From positions 1 to 6,526 of the forward strand of contig JAPSIP010000087.1 in assembly GCA_031178645.1 (NCBI GenBank): a DNA stretch of 6,526 bases, read 5' to 3'. Of the stretch, positions 1 to 5,942 are shown one piece after another (within the stretch, counting starts at the first letter, position 1; every line of letters begins with the position of its first letter). The notes below the pieces were generated by a model that had not been told where the DNA came from, ran no database searches, and was given only the letters and a program-made list of their open reading frames with translations. The stretch is from Paracoccus sp. (in: a-proteobacteria). GTDB lineage: Bacteria > Pseudomonadota > Alphaproteobacteria > Rhodobacterales > Rhodobacteraceae. A program made the position numbers and the translations under genes.

Positions 1-63
1 CAGATCCTCAGGGCGCTCAACACCCTTCAGCAGTTCATCCAGAAGTTCCTTGGAGATCGTCAT
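1..63 (-). CDS. IS256-family (mutator-type) transposase, N-terminal fragment cut by window edge
   Basis: An ATG at 63-61 opens a frame reading MTISKELLDELLKGVERPED, which runs off the left edge. This opening is characteristic of the DDE transposases of IS256-family elements, which cut and paste the element through a circular intermediate. Only the first 21 codons are present, so none of the catalytic DDE residues can be examined. The ribosome-binding site GGA lies about nine bases before the ATG. Family assignment rests on this short N-terminus plus the terminal-repeat-like sequence next to it. Confidence 0.75.
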   Translation of the reverse strand, partial: MTISKELLDELLKGVERPEDL

Positions 64-125
64 GCATGCTTCCTTTCGGTGAAGCATGGACCGGATTACT
101 CATACACAGAAGATCGGACACTCTC
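1..125 (-). mobile_element. End of an IS256-family insertion sequence
   Basis: Read on the minus strand, the element would begin near 125 with GAGAGTGTCCGATCTTCTGT, which resembles the terminal inverted repeats of IS256-family elements. About 60 bases of leader follow, with a GAAAGGA ribosome-binding site, and then the transposase start at 63. The boundary at 125/126 is inferred from where the interrupted ATPase reading frame becomes meaningful again (VKELAPFMAELLDF). The rest of the IS lies left of the window, so the opposite repeat and the 8-9 bp target duplication expected for this family cannot be seen. Confidence 0.72.
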
Positions 126-1398
126 GGTAAAGGAACTCGCGCCCTTTATGGCGGAGCTGCTGGATTTCAAGCTGGTTCTATCGAACCGTGCCGGGGACCC
201 CGAAATTCCGCCACCCGCCTATGCTTTCTTACCCTTCTACATTGACTAGGATGACGGCTGGACCAAGCCGCTCGAGTCCTTCGCCAATCTCGCGCAATAC
301 AGCGCCTACAAAAAACCGGTCATCGAGTTCCACACCGGCATTCTGCCGAACGAGTTCTACGTCTTGGAGGCGAACAAGCGTCAGATCCAGGTCAAGCAAC
401 GTGAGTTCCAGGCGGATCGAAACGTTGTTCAGAAGGCCATGGAAAAGGTTGGGCTTACGGTGACCTTCGATGGGCTGGAGCTCCGCACTGAAGGTCACGA
501 AGTCGCAATAGAGCGGCTGTTGGTCCGGCTGAAACAGCTTCGCGAAGATCGCCGGACCCCCGCGGAAAAGCTTGCCGAAATCTTGGATCAGCGGGTCATA
601 ACCGATAATCAGATTGCCACCGTGCGCGCGGCGCTTCAGGAGATCAAGAAGGACATCGTCTTCGCCCGTGATCTTCCTGAGATCCAGCAACTTGCGAAAT
701 CGGCCGCTTCCGTAGATGCGGAGGTGCGAGATGCGGATGCGGCGATGGCCGAGATCCAAGCCGCGCTCAACGCCCGGCGCGACGATGTCTCCTTGGCGGA
801 CATCATCGAGAGCAAGGGCCGACGCATTGCGTCTGATCTTTTCCAGGAGCAATTCGATGGTCTGACAGATGAGATCTCGAAACTTATGAACGAAGTCATA
901 AAGATCGAAGAGAAGCTGAGCGCGCTGAAGGACAGGAAGCGTCGCGACAAGATCGTTGCCTTCTATGCTCGGCTCATGCTCTCCTATCTCGATCGGCTGG
1001 ATGTTTCCAACTACAGCGTTCAGGGATTCACAAAGCTTCCGGCCCGAATTTCCGAGACCGGTAGTGACCTGCCGCGGTCGATCCTCGCCTACGGCCTCGC
1101 GATCCTAAATACGATGAACGAGTTCTCGACCTCGTTCTTCGGGCCAATCGTAATCGACAGCCCAAACCAGCAGGACCAGGACGCGAAAAACGTGGGCGCC
1201 ATGATTGACCTCATCGTGAAGGCAGTCCCGGACGACGCGCAGGTGATTCTCGGAACCGTGTCGCTGCATGACCAGACATTCGAGGACGCCGATATTATCG
1301 AATTCACCGACAAGCTGCGGGTGCTGCGCGCGGATGAGTTCGAAAGCGTGCAGGCGACGCTTCAGCCATTCGTGGATCTGGCCGCGGACGCCAACTGA
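126..1398 (+). pseudogene. Rad50/SMC-like coiled-coil ATPase, C-terminal remnant (IS-interrupted, amber codon)
   Basis: One reading frame continues from the IS edge to the TGA at 1396-1398, broken only by TAG at 247-249. Before the stop it reads ...PPPAYAFLPFYID and after it DDGWTKPLESFANLAQYS..., so the two sides clearly belong to one protein. The part after the stop is 382 codons. It contains long charged heptad-like helices (about 364-960), an ABC-signature-like stretch SETGSDLPRSILAYGLAI (1051-1104), and a Walker B-like motif PIVIDSPNQQDQD (1144-1182). A conserved-looking SLHDQTFED follows near the C-terminus. These features match the C-terminal half of SMC/Rad50-type ATPases. The Walker A half would lie beyond the insertion sequence, outside the window. 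Internal starts (TTG 364, ATG 439) could only give a fragment without an ATP-binding loop. Many stand-alone proteins of this type act in phage or plasmid defence, but I cannot assign the exact family. Confidence 0.72.
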
Positions 1399-1563
1399 GG
1401 CTCCTGCATTCTGTTCACACCTGCGCAGTGCGTCGCTCTCTGAGAGAGTCGTGAATGGCCGCTATCGCCGATTGCCGCGCATGAGATGCCGGGACCTCAC
1501 AGGCCGCTTCCTGCCCATTTTCGTTACTGACGAGATACTGCCACTTGCGACAAGTGCAAGCTT
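1399..1563. other. Intergenic stretch between two convergent broken genes; no gene seen
   Basis: This is a 165-base gap between the ends of the ATPase remnant and the MYG1 remnant. It holds two short inverted repeats: CTCTC-T-GAGAG near 1436-1447, and CACTTG-CGA-CAAGTG at 1542-1556. Neither is followed by a T-run on either strand, so I do not call a terminator. No credible coding sequence or RNA gene was recognised here. Confidence 0.4.
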
Positions 1564-2493
1564 TCAAGCTGTTCCTCGCAGTGCCGCCGCATGTTGCACT
1601 GCCAGAGTGGCAAGCTGCAGAGCAGCCTCACGATCTGCGGCCACAGCAATGAAGCGGGCGTTGTGGCAGAAGCGTGAGCCGGGCACACCAGATGCAGCCT
1701 CGAAGGCCGCGTCCGTCAGCCCCGCCCAAGCTACGGGAAGATCGACCCGAAGGGCAAAACCCTCAGCTTCGCGGCGGATGCCGGTCAGGGCCCAGTCTGT
1801 TTCTCGGGGATTGACCACGAAGAGCAGGTGATCGGCGCCTGCCTTCTCGATGGCAGAGCGGAAGGGCATGCCCATCGGGAGCTCGAGGATCCGGCTTTCT
1901 CCGGCGGCGGCGATGCCCTCCATGACGACAGCCTCGGCCCGCAGCTTGGCGGCCTTTCGTGCAACCGCCGCCTCGACAAAGGCACGAGCGATGGTCAACG
2001 CGTGGTCGAAGGCCCGATCATCGGCACCCGGGCTGCGATCGTCGAAGACGGGTTTGAGGCTTTCCAGCAGGAGCGGCAGGGACAGGTCCGCGAGCAACCC
2101 ACTTGGCGACAGGGCTCCATTGTCCACCAAGTCGATGGGCAGGACGAAATCGGCGTCGAATGCTGCATGGATCGTGTCCAGATCCCCATCAGGAACACCG
2201 AAGGCCCGCAGATAGTCCCTGCCGAAGTGCCGCCAGATCAGGCCGAACGAACTGTAGGGCTGGCCGTCGCCGCGCAGGGGCGGGTTCTTTCTGGTGGTGA
2301 TCAAAGATCAGCCGCTCCGGATCGTGATCGCGGCCGACGTCATAGATCACCCGGTCCGGCGCCGGTGTGGTCCAAGCCGCATCACGCGTCCGCGTGATCC
2401 GCGCTTTTGGGAAAATTCGCGTCAGGATAACGGAGGAGAGAAGCTCGTCAGCGTAAAGCCACCGGAATGGGTGACGAGATGCGCAATATTCAT
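1564..2493 (-). pseudogene. MYG1-family (UPF0160) DHH-like metal-dependent hydrolase, two compensating frameshifts
   Basis: The original start is ATG at 2493-2491, preceded by AGGA. It reads MNIAHLVTHSGGF, then the frame is lost between 2455 and 2454, where one base is missing. MYG1 proteins continue HADE here. As written the frame ends at TGA 2424-2422. The next frame carries ADELLSSVILTRIFPKARIT...VIYDVGRDHDPERLIFDHHQKE. An extra C within 2284-2282 then returns to the original frame, which continues PPLRGDGQPYSSFGLIWRHF... to TGA at 1566-1564. Repaired, the protein would be about 309 residues, normal for the family, with the metal-site motifs HSGGFHADE and DHHQ and the conserved C-terminal GVPGSRFCHNARFIAV. 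Eukaryotic MYG1 is reported as a 3'-5' RNA exonuclease; the bacterial role is not established. The 246 codons downstream remain stop-free, so decay is recent or the shifts are sequencing errors. Confidence 0.87.
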
Positions 2494-2504
2494 GACATGT
2501 CCTG

Positions 2505-2532
2505 GAAAAGAGATGACCGCCCAGAGGCGGTC
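2505..2532 (-). terminator. Possible intrinsic terminator after the complex I subunit gene
   Basis: Positions 2515-2521 (GACCGCC) and 2526-2532 (GGCGGTC) form a perfect 7-bp stem with a 4-base loop. On the minus strand the stem is followed by ATCTCTTTTCC, a short imperfect T-rich tail. It lies about 90 bases beyond the stop codon of the NDUFS4-like gene and just before the MYG1 start, where a terminator between the two would be expected. The weak tail and the distance keep confidence low. Confidence 0.38.
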
Positions 2533-2623
2533 AGAAGAGAATCAATGGGTTATGAAATCTTTGCCCCGAACTGAACAAACATACCCCTAGCCGGCAGCAA
2601 CTATGCTCCGAACAACAACACGC

Positions 2624-2932
2624 TTAATGCGTCCAGGGGCCGCGGCGATCGGTCGCGAAGTTCTCGCCATATCCGCGGGGGCGGACATTGGCGGCGCGGC
2701 TGTGGGGCGGCTGGACGACATATTCCAGCCCATGCTCGCGGGCGTAATCCTCGGCCTGCTTCTGGGTGTCGAAGTGCAGGCGGACCTGGCTTTGGGTGTC
2801 GTCGCTGCTGATCCAGCCCATCAAGGGGTCGATGTCGCGCCCTTGGGGCGGAAACTCCAGCACCCATTTCTTGGTCCGCGCATTGCCGGACTGCATGGCA
2901 TTGCGGGCAGGTTGATAGATGCGAACGCGCAT
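2624..2932 (-). CDS. NDUFS4-like NADH dehydrogenase (complex I) accessory subunit
   Basis: The 102-residue product matches the ETC complex I subunit conserved region family (PF04800), the bacterial counterpart of mitochondrial NDUFS4 (18 kDa, AQDQ). Diagnostic stretches are [12 protein letters not shown] (residues 5-16), KKWVLEF (21-27), DPLMGW with the following SSDDT (35-46), and the C-terminal ending GPWTH. In alphaproteobacteria this small soluble protein binds the peripheral arm of the proton-pumping NADH:ubiquinone oxidoreductase near the N-module, and it is normally about 100 residues. It lacks the mitochondrial targeting sequence, as expected. The ATG at 2932 is preceded by GAAAGG eight bases upstream. 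No other complex I gene is present, so it is encoded away from any nuo operon in this window. It is divergent from sodC with 122 bases between starts. Confidence 0.92.
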   Translation of the reverse strand: MRVRIYQPARNAMQSGNARTKKWVLEFPPQGRDIDPLMGWISSDDTQSQVRLHFDTQKQAEDYAREHGLEYVVQPPHSRAANVRPRGYGENFATDRRGPWTH

Positions 2933-2991
2933 TGGGCAGCCTTTCGGTCGATATCGCGCGACTTATCGCCAATCGCGCGCCGCTGATCAAG

Positions 2992-3014
2992 AGCCGGAAC
3001 GGCTGGTCCCGGCT
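2992..3014 (+). promoter_or_regulatory. Two mutually exclusive short hairpins in the sodC leader
   Basis: AGCCG (2992-2996) can pair with CGGCT (3000-3004) around a GAA loop. Alternatively AGCCGG (2992-2997) can pair with CCGGCT (3009-3014). Both lie within the 122-base region between the divergent starts, ahead of the sodC ribosome-binding site. Nearby, ATCGCGCG occurs twice as a direct repeat (2953-2960 and 2972-2979), a possible operator. I see no convincing -35/-10 pair. The stems are short in GC-rich DNA and may be chance. Confidence 0.2.
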
Positions 3015-3054
3015 TGCGTTGACCCGCGATACCGCAACAACGCAGGAGGATACG

Positions 3055-3588
3055 ATGCCGTTTCGCACAGCAGCCGCCCTTGGGCTGATGATGGCCTTTC
3101 CCGCCGCCGCGCAGGATGCCGCGTCCCCCCCACCGGCCGAGGGCGCAGCGCCCCTGATCGCCGAACTGAAAACCGCCGAGGGAGAAAGCCTGGGCACCGC
3201 GACCGCTGTCGCCACGCCGTCCGGGATGATGCTGGTCACGCTGGAGCTTGAAGGCCTGCCGCCCGGCATCCACGGCGCCCATATCCACGAGACCGGCGAA
3301 TGTTCGCCCCCCGATTTCGAATCGGCGGGCGGCCATCTGGCGGGCGACAAGGAACATGGCGTGATGTCGGCCAACGGCCCCCACGCGGGCGACCTGCCCA
3401 ACATCCACGTCCCCGACAGCGGCGCACTGACAGTCGAGCATTTCGCCGCCGGCCTGACGACCGAGTTGATGATGGATGACGACGGAGCCGCCATCATCAT
3501 CCATGAACAGCCCGACGACTATGTCGGCCAGCCCTCGGGCCATGCCGGGGGGCGGGTAGCCTGCGGCACCTTCGCGCAGGCGGGCTGA
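3055..3588 (+). CDS. sodC: Periplasmic Cu-Zn superoxide dismutase
   Basis: The 177-residue product converts superoxide to hydrogen peroxide and oxygen in the periplasm. I chose ATG 3055 over an in-frame upstream ATG at 2932 because AGGAGG stands at 3043-3048 and a signal peptide begins directly (MPFRTAAALGLMMAFPAAAQ). A short Pro/Ala-rich linker follows, and then the SOD fold. All expected ligands are visible: copper His76, His78, His94 and His150; zinc His94, His101, His110 and Asp113. The disulphide pair is Cys83 (GECSPP) and Cys170 (VACG), and the active-site arginine is Arg167. The bacterial-type motifs HAGDLPNIHV and GGRVACG are intact. The gene ends three bases from the convergent stop of the next gene. 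Substrate superoxide probably comes from the respiratory chain or from host or environmental sources; that is inference. Confidence 0.96.
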   Translation: MPFRTAAALGLMMAFPAAAQDAASPPPAEGAAPLIAELKTAEGESLGTATAVATPSGMMLVTLELEGLPPGIHGAHIHETGECSPPDFESAGGHLAGDKEHGVMSANGPHAGDLPNIHVPDSGALTVEHFAAGLTTELMMDDDGAAIIIHEQPDDYVGQPSGHAGGRVACGTFAQAG

Positions 3589-3591
3589 TCC

Positions 3592-3891
3592 CTATTCCTC
3601 TGGCGCGGCGTCCGCAAAGGGCGCCGTGACCTCGGCCGTCTTGGCCTGCTTGTCATAGATGCAGATCATCCTTTCCTGCGTCTCGCCCTCGCCCACCGAG
3701 ATCAGCGCCGCGCCATAGCTTTCGGAACCGAAGGAATTGACCTCGACTGTGACAGCGGCATCGGGCGCGGCCTCGACCAGGCTGCGGCAGCTTTCCTCGA
3801 CCGAGGCGCGGAAATCCTCCCATGCCTCGTCGGACGATCCCCAGGCCGCCAGCGGCAGGATCAGAAACAGTCCCGCAAGTGCTTGTTTCAT
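3592..3891 (-). CDS. Small secreted protein of unknown function with two cysteines
   Basis: The 99-residue product begins with a typical signal peptide (MKQALAGLFLILPLAAWGS), so the mature protein of about 80 residues should be periplasmic. It carries exactly two cysteines, Cys35 and Cys77, which could form one disulphide. Between them lies a patterned segment, VTVEVNSFGSESYGAALI, and after them CIYDKQAKTAEVTAPF, suggesting a compact beta-rich fold. The mature part is acidic, ending DAAPEE. I do not recognise a named family or catalytic motif. GGAG lies eight bases before the ATG at 3891, supporting this start. It converges on sodC with a 3-base gap and is divergent from the I78 lipoprotein gene 71 bases away. 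Role unknown; location next to two other exported proteins is the only context. Confidence 0.78.
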   Translation of the reverse strand: MKQALAGLFLILPLAAWGSSDEAWEDFRASVEESCRSLVEAAPDAAVTVEVNSFGSESYGAALISVGEGETQERMICIYDKQAKTAEVTAPFADAAPEE

Positions 3892-3962
3892 CGCTTTTCT
3901 CCGTTTGCGAAAGGAACGCGCGGGCGCCCCGTTCGTTCTGCTTCAAACAGAGAGGTGATCGA

Positions 3963-4235
3963 ATGCCGTGGGCCCGCGCAATCCTTTTCGTCATCGCTGC
4001 AACGAGTGTCGGTGCCTGCGCATCCGGCTATAGCCTGACGGTCGCTGCCACCCAATGCGATCTGACACAGCACCAGCGGCTGGTCGGCATGAACATCGGA
4101 GAGGTGACCTTGCCCCCGCAGCTTCATTATCGGGAAATCAGCCCGGGGCAACTGGTGACGCAGGAATACCAGCCGGGCCGGCTGAACATCTTCCTGGACC
4201 CCAAGGGTTGGATTGCCCGCGTCACCTGCGGCTGA
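3963..4235 (+). CDS. I78-family peptidase inhibitor, probable lipoprotein
   Basis: The 90-residue product has an N-terminal hydrophobic segment ending SVGAC at Cys19, a plausible lipobox, so it is probably lipid-anchored in the envelope. The remainder matches the I78 peptidase-inhibitor family (PF11720): Cys32 at the start, HQRLVGMNIG, an ISPGQLVTQEYQPGRLNIFLD core, and the terminal WIARVTCG with Cys89. The two cysteines fit the family disulphide. Members inhibit serine proteases of the subtilisin or chymotrypsin type; the target here cannot be read from sequence. The frame is open upstream to 3822, but I chose ATG 3963 because GAGAGGTG precedes it closely and it gives the signal sequence. 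Its TGA abuts the convergent cmk stop directly. Confidence 0.86.
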   Translation: MPWARAILFVIAATSVGACASGYSLTVAATQCDLTQHQRLVGMNIGEVTLPPQLHYREISPGQLVTQEYQPGRLNIFLDPKGWIARVTCG

Positions 4236-4238
4236 TCA
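4233..4238. other. Palindromic TGATCA shared by two abutting convergent stop codons
   Basis: TGA at 4233-4235 ends the I78 gene on the plus strand, and TCA at 4236-4238 is the complementary TGA ending cmk on the minus strand. The two coding sequences meet without a spacer, leaving no intergenic room for a terminator for either transcript. Confidence 0.9.
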
Positions 4239-4820
4239 GCCCCGCGCCCGATCCACGGCCGCCACGGCCCGCGCAATCGCATCCGTGATCGACAGGTTGC
4301 TGGTATCCAGCACCACCGCGTCCTCCGCAAGCCGCAGCGGCGCGGTCGCGCGGTCGCGGTCGCGTCGGTCCCGTTCCTGCAATTCGGCCAGCATCTGGAC
4401 GGGATCGGCCCCGAGTTCCGCCGCCCGCCGCTGCGCGCGCACTTGGTCCGAGGCCGTGACATACAGCTTCACCGGCGCGTCGGGGCAGATCACCGTGCCG
4501 ATATCGCGGCCGTCCAGAACCGCGCCAGGCTCTTGCGCTGCAAAACGGTGCTGGAAATCCAGAAGCGCGGCGCGGACTTCGGGGATGGCGGCGATGCGGC
4601 TGGCGGCCTGCCCGGCTTCGGCGCTGCGCAGGTCCGGGCGCGCAAGGTCTTCTGCATCAAGCGTCTGCGCCGCGACGGCCGGATCGCCGCCCTTCGCCCC
4701 CACGGCCCGATACAGCAGGCCCGTATCAAGGTGATGAAAGCCGAAATGGGCGGCCAGGGCGCGGGCGATGGTGCCCTTGCCCGAGGCGGCGGGTCCGTCG
4801 ATGGCGATGATGAATGGCAT
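4236..4820 (-). CDS. cmk: Cytidylate kinase (CMP/dCMP kinase)
   Basis: The 194-residue enzyme transfers phosphate from ATP to CMP or dCMP in pyrimidine nucleotide synthesis and salvage, in the cytosol. The P-loop is [11 protein letters not shown] (residues 7-17). [11 protein letters not shown] (31-41) is the conserved acceptor-site motif, and LDGRDIGTV (102-110) with the following ICPDA is diagnostic of Cmk. The [13 protein letters not shown] region is the arginine-rich lid, and [11 protein letters not shown] lies near the C-terminus. Length is slightly below the usual 205-230. I chose ATG 4820 because the P-loop begins at once; GTG at 4826 is an alternative. No strong ribosome-binding site precedes either. 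The frame stays open to 4907, but that stretch overlaps the tsf terminator and resembles no Cmk. The gene sits 67 bases past that terminator, so it needs its own promoter or readthrough. The common partners aroA and rpsA are absent here. Confidence 0.95.
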   Translation of the reverse strand: MPFIIAIDGPAASGKGTIARALAAHFGFHHLDTGLLYRAVGAKGGDPAVAAQTLDAEDLARPDLRSAEAGQAASRIAAIPEVRAALLDFQHRFAAQEPGAVLDGRDIGTVICPDAPVKLYVTASDQVRAQRRAAELGADPVQMLAELQERDRRDRDRATAPLRLAEDAVVLDTSNLSITDAIARAVAAVDRARG

Positions 4821-4887
4821 GGTCACGCAACACTGTTTTCGCGCCCTCCATCGCACGGCGCGCGGCCCAAGGTCCACCGCCTTGCGC

Positions 4888-4920
4888 AAAAGAAAACGCC
4901 GGCCCAAGGGGACCGGCGTT
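4888..4920 (-). terminator. Intrinsic terminator of the rpsB-tsf operon
   Basis: AACGCCGG (4895-4902) pairs with CCGGCGTT (4913-4920) to give an 8-bp GC-rich stem. On the minus strand it is followed directly by TTTTCTTTT. It begins 26 bases beyond the tsf stop codon. Stem, tail and position are all as expected of a Rho-independent terminator on that strand. Confidence 0.92.
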
Positions 4921-4946
4921 CGTCATCTTGACAGTGGCGGAAAGGA

Positions 4947-5858
4947 TCAGGCGTTGCCCAAGGTCTTGGCGACCTCGGCGGCGAAATCCTCTTCCTTCTT
5001 CTCGATGCCTTCGCCCACGGCGACGCGGGCAAAGCCGGTGATCTCGACCCCTGCTTCCGTCGCGGCCTGCTCGACGGTGACATCGGGGTTGATCACGAAG
5101 GGCTGGCCCAGCAGCGTGTTCTCGGCCACGAACTTCTTCATCCGGCCGGGGATGATGTTGTTCTGGATCACGGCTTCCGGCTTCGGCTTGGCCGAGGCAA
5201 TGTTTTCTTCCAAAGCCTTGGCGGTCTGGACTTCCAGCTCGCGCGCCAGCAGGGCCGGGTCAAGCGTGGCTTCCGACAGCGAGACGGGGTTGGTCGCAGC
5301 GATATGCATCGCGAACTGCTTGCCCACGGCCTGCGCCTTGTCCTTGTCGCCCTTCAGCGCGACCAGTACGCCGATCTTGCCCATGCCCTCGCCTGCGGCG
5401 TTGTGGACATAGGACACGACCGTGTCGCCTTCCAGCAGGTGCATCCGGCGCAGGGTCATGTTCTCGCCGATGCGGGCGATGGCGTCGGTCAGCACCTCGG
5501 ACACGGGCTTGCCGTTCAGTTGCGTGGCCTTCAGCACCTCGATGTCATCCGCCGTGGTCAGCGCGATGTCGGTGATGTCGCGGACCAGTTGCTGGAAATC
5601 GGCGTTCTTGGCGACGAAATCGGTTTCCGAGTTGATCTCGACGGCGACGCCGCGGCCATCGGTCACCTGCACGCCGATCAGGCCTTCGGCGGCGACGCGG
5701 TCGGCCTTCTTGGCAGCCTTTGCAAGGCCCTTGGTGCGCAGCCAGTCGATGGCGGCTTCCATGTTGCCGTCGGTTTCGGTCAGCGCCTTCTTGGCATCCA
5801 TCATCCCTGCGCCGGTCGTTTCGCGCAGCTCTTTCACCATCGCGGCGGTGATAGCCAT
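4947..5858 (-). CDS. tsf: Translation elongation factor Ts
   Basis: The 303-residue product is the guanine nucleotide exchange factor that releases GDP from EF-Tu during elongation. The N-terminal UBA-like domain reads [20 protein letters not shown] and then [20 protein letters not shown], the family signature. TDFVAKN (residues 79-85) is the conserved motif that contacts EF-Tu. Two core repeats follow, including [29 protein letters not shown] and later [20 protein letters not shown] sits six bases before ATG 5858, fixing the start. Length is within the alphaproteobacterial range (about 290-305). It follows rpsB on the same strand across an 84-base gap holding a strong hairpin, and it ends before an intrinsic terminator. 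Confidence 0.98.
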   Translation of the reverse strand: MAITAAMVKELRETTGAGMMDAKKALTETDGNMEAAIDWLRTKGLAKAAKKADRVAAEGLIGVQVTDGRGVAVEINSETDFVAKNADFQQLVRDITDIALTTADDIEVLKATQLNGKPVSEVLTDAIARIGENMTLRRMHLLEGDTVVSYVHNAAGEGMGKIGVLVALKGDKDKAQAVGKQFAMHIAATNPVSLSEATLDPALLARELEVQTAKALEENIASAKPKPEAVIQNNIIPGRMKKFVAENTLLGQPFVINPDVTVEQAATEAGVEITGFARVAVGEGIEKKEEDFAAEVAKTLGNA

Positions 5859-5880
5859 GATCCGTCTCCTTTGATCAACG

Positions 5881-5909
5881 CGTCAGGCGGGGCATATCCC
5901 CGCCTGACG
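5881..5909 (-). promoter_or_regulatory. Perfect 12-bp hairpin in the rpsB-tsf intergenic region
   Basis: CGTCAGGCGGGG (5881-5892) is perfectly complementary to CCCCGCCTGACG (5898-5909) around a 5-base loop. In the rpsB-tsf mRNA it would form a very stable stem ending about ten bases before the tsf ribosome-binding site AAGGAGA. No T-run follows it on the minus strand, and on the plus strand only ACAGTTCC follows, so it is not a standard intrinsic terminator. Likely roles are an RNA-processing or stability element, or control of the S2 to EF-Ts ratio. The structure is directly visible; the function is inference. Confidence 0.75.
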
Positions 5910-5942
5910 ACAGTTCCGTAAATATCCGGTTCGCGGCGACGA

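Noticed and set aside
1399..1563. A small gene or second IS remnant in the gap after the ATPase
   Set aside because: The plus frame there (RYRRLPRMRCRDLTGRF...) looked suggestive, but it lacks a start with a ribosome-binding site and I cannot tie it to a transposase.
1828..2397. Plus-strand 189-codon frame over the MYG1 region
   Set aside because: It is antisense to clear MYG1 sequence and matches no protein pattern; it is a shadow frame.
2932..3054. Upstream in-frame extension of sodC to ATG 2932
   Set aside because: It would bury the signal peptide behind 41 extra residues, and the AGGAGG at 3043-3048 clearly serves ATG 3055.
2601..3543. Long minus-strand open frames across sodC (299 and 240 codons)
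   Set aside because: They lie antisense to a sodC with every ligand intact and show low-complexity composition typical of GC-rich shadow frames.
4821..4907. N-terminal extension of cmk to 4907
   Set aside because: It overlaps the tsf terminator T-tract, and its residues resemble no cytidylate kinase; the P-loop starts right after ATG 4820.
5304..5921. Plus-strand 205-codon and 150-codon frames over tsf
   Set aside because: They are antisense to a complete and well-conserved EF-Ts gene and show no recognisable domain.
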